In this document: piece by piece, positions 1 to 7,919 of the stretch
Position numbering within the stretch: position 1 is the first letter of the stretch
How the letters are laid out: every line of letters begins with the position of its first letter
From: Planctomycetota bacterium
GTDB taxonomy: Bacteria > Planctomycetota > Planctomycetia > Pirellulales > Pirellulaceae
Length of the DNA stretch: 18,169 nucleotides
NCBI GenBank assembly: GCA_019347795.1
Contig: JAHWKS010000009.1
Span: 1-18,169 of the forward strand
Direction: 5' to 3'
Notes under the pieces: generated by a model
Seen by the model: only the letters and a program-made list of their open reading frames with translations
Told to the model about the DNA's origin: nothing
The model's database searches: none
Translations under genes and position numbers: made by a program

Positions 1-1
1 T

Positions 2-1972
2 CCGATCTGGCGCCGGCCGGTGATTCTCCTGCCGGCCTGCGTTCCTCAGCAGTTGGAGGATGAGGAGCTGGAGGCGGTCATCCTGCACGAGCTGAACCAC
101 GTCGTGCGTCACGACGCGCTGGTGAATTTCGCGCAAGCGGTGCTGGGAGCGATCTACTTTTTCCATCCGCTGGTGTGGTGGTCGAACGCTCAGATCCACC
201 GCCTTCGCGAAGACGCCTGCGACGAGCGGACCGTAGCCGCCTTGGAAGGGCGCCGCCGCGCGTACGGCTCGGCGCTGGTGAAAGTCTCCACGATCCTCGG
301 CTACGCCGCTCCTCCGTTGGCGCTGGGGGTGATGGAGTCGCCGCACCCCGCCCGACGCCGCCTGGGACGAATCCTCGATCCGAACCTTCCGCTCGAGGAA
401 CGCCGCGGATGGCTCGCGGCCGGCCTGGCGACGCTCCTGGCGATCGTGTTTCTCCCCGGTGGACCGCGTCCGACTGCGACACTCGCTGAAGATCGGCCCG
501 TGCATGCCGAACCAGCGACGCCGCCTCTCGCCGAGCATGGGCGGAATAACACGGAGCCGCTTTCGTCCCGCGCCGCGCCGGAGGCGGAAATCGCCGATGA
601 ACCGGCGACCGCCGTCCCGGAGCTCCGCTACCGCTGGAAGCGCGGCCAGTCGTTCGCGTACTCCATCGACATCGAAGCAGACGATCCCGAAGGAATCGAG
701 ACGCGCGGCGGCAACGTCTCCTACAACGTCCGCGCGGCCGAGGACGGACGGGCGGTGCTCTCGGTGAACGGGGCGCTGCACGGCGTTCGCCGGCCGCATC
801 CGGGGGCGATGTTCCGCCCCGGTCCGCCGTCGTTCGATTTCTTTCCCTCGCTGGACGAGCGGATGCGAGACGGCTTTTTGCAGGAGCGGAGGTTGACCGT
901 CGATGAGCGAGGCCGGGTGCTCAGCGTTCGCGGCGGCAGTCAGCTCCCCTTTGCCTTGGGCAACCTGGCGCAACTGGCCTTGCTGCCGCTTGCGGCGCCG
1001 GGCGAACGATCCTGGCGCCGCTCGGCGCCGTCGCAGATCGAGCTGACGCACCGCACCGCGGACCGCTTCCCGCGGTCCCCCTTTTTCCGCCCCGAGCCGG
1101 AAATGTTGGAGGCGACGGAGTCGAGCCAGTTCCGCCTCGTGTCCTGGACGGATGAAGAAGCAGTCATCGAGCAACACATGAACCTCGCGTCGGTAGACGT
1201 GATCGAGGGCGACCCGCGGATGGAGATCGCCGGCGAGGGAGAAGCGATCTTCAACCTTGATGAAGGGCTCGTGCAATCGCTGCGGTGGCGGCTGAAGATC
1301 GTCGTCCGCGATCAGCATCTCAGCCGCACGACGACCGTCACGGTTGACTGCAAGCGGCTTGAGCCGGCCCCGCCGGCGCCGCCTTCGGTCGAACCCACTC
1401 TTGCCGAGACCATCGCCGAACTCGACTCGCAGGCGCGCGAGACGGTGCTCGCCGCGGCGCGCCGGCTGCAGCAAGTCGAGCCGAACGAGCAACGGCCCGA
1501 AGTCGCCGCCCGCCTGGCGAAATTGTTAAGCCATCCCGACGCGGTCGCGCGGGAAGCGGCCGCGCGCGGCTTCGCGCACTGGGCGGCGGACGAGGACGTG
1601 GCCGAGTTGATCGACTTGCTGGACGACGAGTCCACGGCGGTTCGCCTGGCGGCGATAGATGCTTTGGGCCGCCTCCGGGCCGCGGCGGCGATTGAGCCGC
1701 TCGTGGAGCGGCTTCCCTTGCGGAGCGATCGCGTTGCGGCGACAAAAGCATTGGCGGCGATCGGCCCCCCCTGCGAGGAGGCGGTGATCGAACTCCTCGA
1801 CGACGAAGATGAAAGCCTCCGGCTGACCGCGGTGAATCTCCTGCGCGACGTCGGCGGTCCGGCCAGCCTCGCGCCGCTCAAGGCGCTGCAAGAGCGGGAC
1901 TCGCAGCCGGCGGTCGGCGCCTGGACCGAGGTCGCCATCGAGAGCATCGAGAGTCGCCTGCGATCCGATTAG
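2..1972 (+). CDS. M56 (BlaR1-like) membrane metallopeptidase with C-terminal HEAT repeats, 5' partial
   Basis: Membrane-bound zinc peptidase of the BlaR1/MecR1 type; in that family it cleaves a partner repressor, usually BlaI-like, after a signal. The reading frame is open to the window edge, and the residues before the GTG at 20 (PIWRRPV) continue the family's RPVILLP motif, so the gene starts upstream and the N-terminal membrane helices are missing here. Counting from base 2, the HELNH zinc/catalytic site is at about 29-33 and the downstream REDACDE motif (likely third zinc ligand) at 69-75. A hydrophobic helix lies near 135-152, followed by a Pro/Ala/Glu-rich linker and a beta-rich domain with no penicillin-binding signature. 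Residues about 480-655 form helical HEAT-type repeats. The peptidase call is firm. The signal sensed and the partner are unknown, because any blaI-like gene would lie outside the window. Confidence 0.85.
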   Translation, partial: PIWRRPVILLPACVPQQLEDEELEAVILHELNHVVRHDALVNFAQAVLGAIYFFHPLVWWSNAQIHRLREDACDERTVAALEGRRRAYGSALVKVSTILGYAAPPLALGVMESPHPARRRLGRILDPNLPLEERRGWLAAGLATLLAIVFLPGGPRPTATLAEDRPVHAEPATPPLAEHGRNNTEPLSSRAAPEAEIADEPATAVPELRYRWKRGQSFAYSIDIEADDPEGIETRGGNVSYNVRAAEDGRAVLSVNGALHGVRRPHPGAMFRPGPPSFDFFPSLDERMRDGFLQERRLTVDERGRVLSVRGGSQLPFALGNLAQLALLPLAAPGERSWRRSAPSQIELTHRTADRFPRSPFFRPEPEMLEATESSQFRLVSWTDEEAVIEQHMNLASVDVIEGDPRMEIAGEGEAIFNLDEGLVQSLRWRLKIVVRDQHLSRTTTVTVDCKRLEPAPPAPPSVEPTLAETIAELDSQARETVLAAARRLQQVEPNEQRPEVAARLAKLLSHPDAVAREAAARGFAHWAADEDVAELIDLLDDESTAVRLAAIDALGRLRAAAAIEPLVERLPLRSDRVAATKALAAIGPPCEEAVIELLDDEDESLRLTAVNLLRDVGGPASLAPLKALQERDSQPAVGAWTEVAIESIESRLRSD

Positions 1973-2208
1973 TCGGGATCGCTCATCTCGCCGTTTCGCC
2001 CGGACTGCGCCGCGACGCCGCCGAGCAATTCCCGCAACTTCTGCTCCTGAGCCGCCAGCATTTCGCGCCGTTGGCGCTGGCGTTCCTCCAGTAACCGCGC
2101 GACGACTTCATTATCGCGCCGCAACTGCTCAACCAGTGCCGCGATCCGCCGATTGCAGTACCGCAACGGGTGGGGCGCCGCACCGTCGCTATTTCGGTCG
2201 CTCGCCAT
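1969..2208 (-). CDS. Small coiled-coil protein, 79 aa, function unknown
   Basis: Unrecognised small soluble protein. After about 20 polar residues, almost the whole remainder is one charged helix rich in Arg, Glu, Gln and Leu (from RRIAALVEQLRRDNEVVARL to EQKLRELLGG), with the heptad-like pattern of a coiled coil, so it probably dimerises or binds another helical protein. The frame is open for seven more codons, but the ATG at 2208 is preferred because GGGAG lies 7 bases upstream of it. Its TAA overlaps the TAG of the convergent M56/HEAT gene by four bases. No signal peptide or membrane helix is visible. It could be a chance frame in GC-rich DNA, but the ribosome site, the coherent helix and the tight packing argue that it is real. 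Confidence 0.65.
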   Translation of the reverse strand: MASDRNSDGAAPHPLRYCNRRIAALVEQLRRDNEVVARLLEERQRQRREMLAAQEQKLRELLGGVAAQSGRNGEMSDPD

Positions 2209-2410
2209 TAGCCAACTCCCGCACAACACGTGGTCCCGACGTTCGCCCCGGAAACCCTAGGTTGCGGCTGAGCATCGAAGGCCTGCTGCTCCCCCGGAAG
2301 CTGGGGCGCGGCAGGCATCGGGCTTGACGGACGATCGGCACTTTCAGTATTACCGGCCCGCTTCGGAACTTCTCGTTATCGGCGCCGTCCCCCTTACCAC
2401 TTGAGATAAC
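2209..2410. other. Divergent intergenic region
   Basis: A 202-base spacer between the start of the small coiled-coil gene (leftward) and the start of the beta-barrel gene (rightward). It contains the rightward promoter candidate listed separately. I see no RNA gene or further coding frame in it, and no convincing promoter for the leftward gene. Confidence 0.6.
2324..2353 (+). promoter_or_regulatory. Putative sigma-70 type promoter of the beta-barrel gene
   Basis: TTGACG (2324-2329, 5 of 6 to consensus) and TATTAC (2348-2353, 4 of 6) are separated by 18 bases, on the strand and side expected for the gene starting at 2411. The leader would be about 50 bases. This is prediction by eye only. Confidence 0.45.
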
Positions 2411-3625
2411 GTGCAATCTCGTCGCATTTTATTTTGGGGCTTGATCGTCGCGACCGGGGTGCTGGCGGCGTCGCCGGCTCGTGGGCAGCGATACCGGCTG
2501 GCGCAGTACAACGGCTACGACGCCCAGACGACGCCGGTCCAGCCCGGCGCGGCGCCCCCCTCGGCGATCACGCCCCTGGCGCCGCCCACGTACGATCCGA
2601 ACTTCGACCCGTACTCCAACCGCCCAGGCGGGACCACCTCGCCTCCGGCCCTGTTGGGACCTCCCGCAACGGTGATGCCCGGGAGCGGGGCCACCGATCC
2701 GTTCTGCGGTCCGAGTTATGGACCGGCGTATCCGTCGGTTCAGCCTCCGACGCTCTTTCCCAGCTCGCCCTCGTTCGCCCCGGCGCCGCTGGTCACCGAC
2801 CCGCCGCTCAAGTTGTTTCAGAACATCCGCGCCGAGGGGACGTACATCGGCGATGACGGCAACGACTCGCGATCGCTGGAGATCGTCGAATGGGAGGTGG
2901 CCACCACGCTGGCGTACCCCAACTTCGCCTACAGCGGGCAGCCGCTCTTGATCTCGCCCGGCTTCGCGATGAACCACTGGAGCGGCCCCTTCACCGATCC
3001 GGCGAATGGCTTCTTCGCCGATCTTCCCTCCGAGGTTTACGGCGCCTGGACCGACTTCGGGTGGTTCCCGAACAGCCGCTTCGCGCAGCAGGTGAGCTAC
3101 GAGCTGACCGGCCGCATCGGCATTTACAGCGACTTCGACACTTTCAACGAAGACAGCGTCCGCACGATGGGCACGGCGCTCATCAAGCTGCGGATTACGC
3201 CCACGCTGACGGCCAAGGCGGGCGTCGAGTACATCGACCGCGTCGATAAGAAGCTACTTCCCGCGGGCGGCGTGCTCTGGACGCCCAACGCCCACACCCG
3301 CTGGGACATCTACTTTCCCCGGCCGAAGCTGGCCACGTACTTTACGACGCTGGGGAACACGGAGATCTGGTGGTACGTCGGGGGCGAATACGGCGGCGAC
3401 AGTTGGACCATCGAGCGCGGACCGCTCCGCGGCCGTGTCGAGGACCGCGTGGACTACAACGACATCCGCGTCGCCCTGGGCCTGGAGTGGTTCAACCCCT
3501 ACGGTTTGAAAGGCTTCGTGGAAGGGGGCTATGCCTTCGAGCGCGAAGTGGTCTACGTCCGCTTCCCGCAAGACAACTTCTCTCCCGACGACACCTTTCT
3601 CATTCGGGCGGGGCTGGCGTATTAA
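2411..3625 (+). CDS. Secreted planctomycete outer-membrane beta-barrel-like protein
   Basis: Predicted exported protein of 404 residues, probably an outer-membrane barrel; no transport substrate can be inferred. The GTG start at 2411 is fixed by an in-frame TGA at 2402-2404. Residues 1-26 are a signal peptide: basic QSRR, a hydrophobic core, then SPARG/Q as the likely cleavage area. Residues about 27-125 are Pro/Gly/Thr/Ser-rich and look disordered. From about 130 the protein alternates short aromatic beta strands with turns, and it ends in LIRAGLAY, a C-terminal aromatic residue as in many outer-membrane barrels. It resembles uncharacterised planctomycete barrel families (the BBP7 or DUF6268 kind), but I cannot assign the exact family. 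It has its own promoter and ends 26 bases from the convergent valS. Confidence 0.7.
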   Translation: MQSRRILFWGLIVATGVLAASPARGQRYRLAQYNGYDAQTTPVQPGAAPPSAITPLAPPTYDPNFDPYSNRPGGTTSPPALLGPPATVMPGSGATDPFCGPSYGPAYPSVQPPTLFPSSPSFAPAPLVTDPPLKLFQNIRAEGTYIGDDGNDSRSLEIVEWEVATTLAYPNFAYSGQPLLISPGFAMNHWSGPFTDPANGFFADLPSEVYGAWTDFGWFPNSRFAQQVSYELTGRIGIYSDFDTFNEDSVRTMGTALIKLRITPTLTAKAGVEYIDRVDKKLLPAGGVLWTPNAHTRWDIYFPRPKLATYFTTLGNTEIWWYVGGEYGGDSWTIERGPLRGRVEDRVDYNDIRVALGLEWFNPYGLKGFVEGGYAFEREVVYVRFPQDNFSPDDTFLIRAGLAY

Positions 3626-3641
3626 CGCGCCGCGCCTTCGA

Positions 3642-3662
3642 GGAAAGCCGCCTACGCTTTCC
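3642..3662. terminator. Possible bidirectional hairpin between convergent genes
   Basis: GGAAAGC (3642-3648) and GCTTTCC (3656-3662) form a perfect 7-bp stem with a 7-base loop, lying between the beta-barrel stop and the last codons of valS. Its place between convergent genes suits a shared terminator. There is no clear T-tract on either side, so classical Rho-independent termination is doubtful. Confidence 0.35.
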
Positions 3663-6600
3663 CGCTCAAGGCGACGAGGGCGGTTTGGATGGAATTGAGC
3701 TGTTGCTTCAGCTCGGCGAGGCTTTCTCTTTCGCGCTGGACGACGTCGGCGGGGGCCTTCTCGACGAACTGCTGGTTCTCCAGCTTCTTCTCTTTCCCGG
3801 TGATCAGCTTGTCGATCTTCTCGCGCTCCTTCTCCAGCTTTTGCTTCTCGGCCGCCACGTCGATGAAGCCTTCCATGTTGACGTAGATTTCCAGTCCCGG
3901 GAGGCTCGCCTTGGCGTGCGTCGGCGGCGGCGTGACGGCCGGCCCCAGCGCAAACGGGTTCGCCTGCGCCATCGACGAAAAGTACGGCGCCATGGGACGC
4001 AAGAGCGACGCCTCGCTCTCTTCGCAGCGGACGGAGAACTCGATCGGCTTGCGGGGCGGAATGTTTTGCCGCGCGCGGATCTCGCGGACCGCCGCGAGAA
4101 CCGTCTGAAAGCGAGCGAAGCGGGCTTCGATCTCCTGGTCCTGCCGCTGCAGGTCCGCCTCGGGCCAGGGGGCGACGATTAAGTCGTCGATCGGATCGAC
4201 AATTTCATCCAGACCGCGCTGCGGCGCCGCCTTGTTCAAGAGCCGCCAAATCTCTTCGGTAATAAACGGCGTGATGGGGTGCAACAGCCGCAATAGGTTA
4301 TCGAGCGTGTACGCCAGGATCCGCGAAGCAACCGGCCGCTGCGCGTCGTCCTGCAGGCGGCTCTTGACCATCTCCAGATAGTAGCTGCAGAACTCGTCCC
4401 AGGCGAAGTCGTACAGCGTCCGGGCCGCGTCGGCGTAGCGATAGCGATTGAGGGCGTCGGTGACCTGCTGCGTGACGGTCGCCAGGCGGCTGAGAATCCA
4501 GCGGTCCTCGACCTCCAGCTCCCCATCCGCAACCGGCGCCGGCTGATAGTCGCCGAAGTTGATCAAAGCGAACCGCGCCGCGTTCCACAGCTTATTGCAG
4601 AAGTTGCGGCCCAGCTCGAACTGCTCGCTGACCACCGCGCCGCGCGGCAGCGCCTGGTCCTCCTCCTTCGCGGCCCACTGCGTCGAGAACGGCTTGCCGC
4701 ATTTCGAGCACGTAATCCGCGGCTTCTCGCGATTCTCCTTCGTCTGGTCGATCAGCGACTCGCAGTGCGGGCACTCGAACTGGACCGTCATCCGGACGTC
4801 TTGCGTCTCGGTCGTGATGTACGCCAGGCCGAAGCGGAGGGCGTCGGGGCCGAACTTGTCGATCACATCGAGCGGATCGACGCCGTTCCCCTTCGACTTC
4901 GACATCGTCTCGCCGTAGCGGTCCAGAATCTTCGGATGGATGAAGACCTCGCGGAAGGGAACGTCGCCGACGTTGTTCAGCCCCGTCAGAACCATCCGCG
5001 CGACCCACAGCGTGATGATGTCGCGGCTCGTGATGAGCGTGCTGGTGGGATAGTAGTACGCCAGCTCCGGCGTCTTCTCCGGCCAGCCGAGCGTGGAGTG
5101 CGGCCAAAGCGCGGAGCTGAACCAGGTATCGAGAACGTCCTCCTCCTGCTGGTAGCCGCGGCTGTCAAAGCGGCGCTCGACGTCGGCATTTTCGTCGAGA
5201 ATGCAGACGCGGAGCGTGGCGAAGGGGGCGCCGGGTTCGGCCTCCTCGCTGTCATCCGAGCGCTCGATGTCGTACGCAACAAGCCCTTCCTCGACTTGCG
5301 GATCGTTCTCCAGATCGGCCAAAAGTTTTGAGAGCGACTTTTCATCCGCACACGACTGCGACCAGATCGGGATGCGGTGCCCCCACCACAACTGCCGCCC
5401 GACCGGCCAGTCGCGTTTCTCCGCAAGCCAATCGACATAACCCTTCGCATACCGCGGCGGAAAGATCTGGACGCGGCCGTCGGTGACGGCGTCCATCGCC
5501 GATTGGGCCAGCTCCTCCATCTTGACGAACCACTGATCCGCCAGGTACGGCTCGATGGGCGTCTTGCTGCGGTCCGAGTGGGCCAGGTCGATCTTGCGAT
5601 CCTCGACGCCCGCCAACAGGCCCCGCTCATCGAGATCGGCGACGACCCGCTTCCGCGCCTCCATGACCTTCAGCCCCTGGTACGTCCCGGCGTTTTCATT
5701 GAGCGTGCCGTCGGGGTTGAGGATGTTGATCTTGGGGAGCCGCTGCCGCTGGCCGATCTCGTAGTCGTTCGGATCGTGGGCGGGGGTGATCTTCACGCAG
5801 CCGCTTCCCAGCTCCGGCCTGGCCCATTCGTCGGCGACCAGCGGAATCGGGCGGTCCAACAGCGGGAGCATGACCTGTCGGCCGTCGCGGGCCATGTCGC
5901 ACAGCTTCTCCAGATGCGGCAGCATCGTCCGGCGCCGCTCCTGGATGTTGTCCAGCTCTTTCTCAATGTCGGGCTTCTCCTTGCCGGGCGCCTTGGCCAG
6001 CTTCTCCTGCAGTTCCCGCTTGGCGCGATCGAGCGCCGCCGCCGGATCAGGATGGACGGCGACCGCCGTGTCGCCCAGCATCGTCTCGGGACGCGTGGTG
6101 GCGATGACGACGAACTCCGGCTCGCCCGACTTCGGCTCGAGGACCGGGTAGCGGAAGCTCCAGAAGTGGCCATCCACCTCGTCGTGGAATACTTCGTCGT
6201 CGCTGACGGCCGTCTGCAGGAACGTGTCCCAGTTGACCAGCCGCTTTCCGCGGTAGATGAGCTTCTTGGAGAACAGATCGAAGAACGTGTGCCGGACCGC
6301 CCGGGCGCAGACGGGATCGAGCGTGAACCGCCATCGTTCCCAGTCGCAGCTACAACCCATCCGCTTGAGCTGCTCGATGATGCGGGCTTCGTACTGGTCT
6401 TTCCACTGCCAGATCCGCTCGACCAGTTTTTCCCGCCCCAGGTCGTGCCGGGTCTGGTTCTCCTCCTGCTTGAGACGCCGCTCGACGACCGCCTGCGTGG
6501 CGATGCCGGCGTGATCGGCGCCGGGCATCCAGAGGGCGTTGAACCCCTGCATCCGCCGTGTGCGGATGAGGATGTCCTGCAGCGTGTTGTTCAGGGCGTG

Positions 6601-6771
6601 CCCCAGATGGAGCGCCCCGGTGACATTGGGAGGCGGGATGACGATGGTGAAGGCTTCGCGCCCCTTATCCGGCTCGCTGTGAAAGTAGCCCCCTTCCTCC
6701 CAGAGGGCGTAGATGCGGGACTGGGCCTCCGCATGGTCGAAGCGATTGGGAAACTCATCAGGAGAAAACAT
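3652..6771 (-). CDS. valS: Valyl-tRNA synthetase (ValRS)
   Basis: Class I aminoacyl-tRNA synthetase that charges tRNA-Val with valine in the cytoplasm and edits mischarged threonine. The product is 1039 residues. The HIGH motif is HLGH at about 55-58, inside PPPNVTGALHLGHALN; the KMSKS motif is TMSKSK near 622-627; the editing domain carries GSGCVKITPAHDPNDYEIG. The C-terminus is the usual Lys/Glu-rich coiled coil of ValRS. The frame extends upstream to 6924, but family alignment begins at MFSPDEFPNRFD, so I chose the ATG at 6771, with AGGGA just upstream. Two insertions stand out: about 50 charged helical residues in the editing domain (near 243-292) and a four-Cys zinc ribbon (C667, C670, C688, C691) after KMSKS. 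The identity is secure. Confidence 0.97.
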   Translation of the reverse strand: MFSPDEFPNRFDHAEAQSRIYALWEEGGYFHSEPDKGREAFTIVIPPPNVTGALHLGHALNNTLQDILIRTRRMQGFNALWMPGADHAGIATQAVVERRLKQEENQTRHDLGREKLVERIWQWKDQYEARIIEQLKRMGCSCDWERWRFTLDPVCARAVRHTFFDLFSKKLIYRGKRLVNWDTFLQTAVSDDEVFHDEVDGHFWSFRYPVLEPKSGEPEFVVIATTRPETMLGDTAVAVHPDPAAALDRAKRELQEKLAKAPGKEKPDIEKELDNIQERRRTMLPHLEKLCDMARDGRQVMLPLLDRPIPLVADEWARPELGSGCVKITPAHDPNDYEIGQRQRLPKINILNPDGTLNENAGTYQGLKVMEARKRVVADLDERGLLAGVEDRKIDLAHSDRSKTPIEPYLADQWFVKMEELAQSAMDAVTDGRVQIFPPRYAKGYVDWLAEKRDWPVGRQLWWGHRIPIWSQSCADEKSLSKLLADLENDPQVEEGLVAYDIERSDDSEEAEPGAPFATLRVCILDENADVERRFDSRGYQQEEDVLDTWFSSALWPHSTLGWPEKTPELAYYYPTSTLITSRDIITLWVARMVLTGLNNVGDVPFREVFIHPKILDRYGETMSKSKGNGVDPLDVIDKFGPDALRFGLAYITTETQDVRMTVQFECPHCESLIDQTKENREKPRITCSKCGKPFSTQWAAKEEDQALPRGAVVSEQFELGRNFCNKLWNAARFALINFGDYQPAPVADGELEVEDRWILSRLATVTQQVTDALNRYRYADAARTLYDFAWDEFCSYYLEMVKSRLQDDAQRPVASRILAYTLDNLLRLLHPITPFITEEIWRLLNKAAPQRGLDEIVDPIDDLIVAPWPEADLQRQDQEIEARFARFQTVLAAVREIRARQNIPPRKPIEFSVRCEESEASLLRPMAPYFSSMAQANPFALGPAVTPPPTHAKASLPGLEIYVNMEGFIDVAAEKQKLEKEREKIDKLITGKEKKLENQQFVEKAPADVVQRERESLAELKQQLNSIQTALVALSGKA

Positions 6772-7079
6772 AGGCGTCCCTAGTCCCGCAGGGTGTTCAT
6801 CCGAGCCAGGGCGGAAACCTCCGGCGCCCAACCCGCAGACGCCACCATCTTTGCGGTTGGAGAGGAACCATGCAACGGAGGTTCGCGCCGCGATTGGGCG
6901 AAAATGTTTGAAGACTTGAACCACGCCGGCCTATGCCCCTCATTTCTTCAGCGCTGGCTTAGGCTGCTTCGTCGCATGGTTGCTTCACTCGGACAAAGTC
7001 GCCTCTGGGGACGCGATGGTCCCGGCCGAGGAATTCAGCCAAAGTGGTCGGCGAAGCATCGCCGGGCAGTCGGCGGTGT
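6772..7079. other. Gap of about 300 bases between valS and mtnC, no gene recognised
   Basis: It lies upstream of valS on the minus strand, so it should hold the valS promoter and leader, yet I find no convincing -35/-10 pair. I see no T-box-like leader, tRNA or hairpin-plus-T-tract terminator. A leftward frame running past the mtnC stop to 6959 (ending CDEAA) has no start of its own outside mtnC. It may be a relic of a lost gene tail or chance. Confidence 0.5.
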
Positions 7080-7826
7080 CTAGCAGGGCGGGGCATCGCA
7101 GACGATCTCGTCGAACGTTTCGATCTCCTCGTGGTCGTGACCCGACGGCGGTTCGGGGTTGCCGGGACGTCGCGCCAGGGCCGTGTGCATGCCGGCCAGG
7201 CGAGCGGCCTCGAGTTCGGCGGCGGCGTCGCTGAGGAACAGGATCCGGCCTGGCGAAAGACGCATCTCTTCGGCGATCGTGCGATAGCTGGTCGCTTCTT
7301 TCTTGGGGCCGGTGGTGGTGTCGTAGTGGCCGCGGAAGTGGGCGAGCAAGTCGCCGTGCGTCGTGTGGCCGAAGAACAGCTTTTGCGCCTGGATGCTGCC
7401 GGAGGAGTAAATCCGCACGTCAAGTCCCGCGGCCTTCCATCGTTCCAGAGCCGGCGGAACGTCGTCGTAGACGTGGGCCTTCAGCTCGCCGCTTTCGAAG
7501 CCCGATTCCCAGATCATTCCCTGCAACCGCTTGAGGCCGGTGGTCTTCGCGTCGGCGTCCATCAAGCGCAAGACTTCCCGCTGCACGAGCCGCCGCTGCT
7601 CCTCGGGCGGCCGATCGCCGGCCCATGCCGCAAAGGATGCATGCCCCGCATCGCGGGCGATCGCGTCGCACGCCGCGTTCAATTCAGGCGACCCCCAATC
7701 CCTCCGCAGATGCGCCTCCAATTCTCGCCGCACGAAGGGGAACATCACGTCATAGACGAACGAGATCGACGAGGTGGTCCCCTCAATATCCAGCAGCACG
7801 CCGCGTCCGGAGAAGTGAATCGCCAT
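7080..7826 (-). CDS. mtnC: Enolase-phosphatase E1 (acireductone synthase)
   Basis: HAD-superfamily enzyme of the methionine salvage pathway. It converts 2,3-diketo-5-methylthiopentyl-1-phosphate to acireductone by enolisation and dephosphorylation, using Mg2+, in the cytoplasm. The 248 residues match the family's usual length. HAD motif I is LLDIEGTTSSISFVYDVMFP (residues 11-30), the typical MtnC signature. Motif II is YSSGS near 139, the conserved lysine lies in TGPKKEATSY, and motif III is FLSDAAAELEAARLAGMHT near 197-215. The ATG at 7826 starts just before motif I, and no strong ribosome site precedes it. It lies 93 bases downstream of the NTPase-pentapeptide gene on the same strand and could be co-transcribed. 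No other salvage gene is visible nearby. The short tail after FDEI (VCDAPPC) exceeds the family core. Confidence 0.93.
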   Translation of the reverse strand: MAIHFSGRGVLLDIEGTTSSISFVYDVMFPFVRRELEAHLRRDWGSPELNAACDAIARDAGHASFAAWAGDRPPEEQRRLVQREVLRLMDADAKTTGLKRLQGMIWESGFESGELKAHVYDDVPPALERWKAAGLDVRIYSSGSIQAQKLFFGHTTHGDLLAHFRGHYDTTTGPKKEATSYRTIAEEMRLSPGRILFLSDAAAELEAARLAGMHTALARRPGNPEPPSGHDHEEIETFDEIVCDAPPC

Positions 7827-7919
7827 AAAGCAGGATCAGGAGTACGACGGTCGAGCGCCGGCCATTTCACTGGCCAGTTTAGCCTCGCCCACTCCAGTCC
7901 GGAACCGCGGCCGTCCGCA

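Noticed and set aside
5377..6783. Long rightward frame (468 residues) opposite valS.
   Set aside because: It is an antisense shadow of a high-GC gene; valS on the other strand has every family motif, and this frame has no recognisable domain.
6772..6924. 51-residue N-terminal extension of ValRS in the same frame.
   Set aside because: The residues are unlike any ValRS N-terminus; family similarity begins at the ATG at 6771, which has an AGGGA site upstream.
6959..7079. Leftward frame continuing past the mtnC stop, ending in a protein-like tail (AEFLGRDHRVPRGDFVRVKQ, then PCDEAA).
   Set aside because: It has no independent start codon outside mtnC and I cannot match it to a family. It could be the relic of a lost gene, but the evidence is too thin to annotate.
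7860..7875. GGCCA/TGGCC small hairpin between the pentapeptide gene and mtnC.
   Set aside because: It has only a 5-bp stem with no T-tract, too weak to call a terminator in GC-rich DNA.
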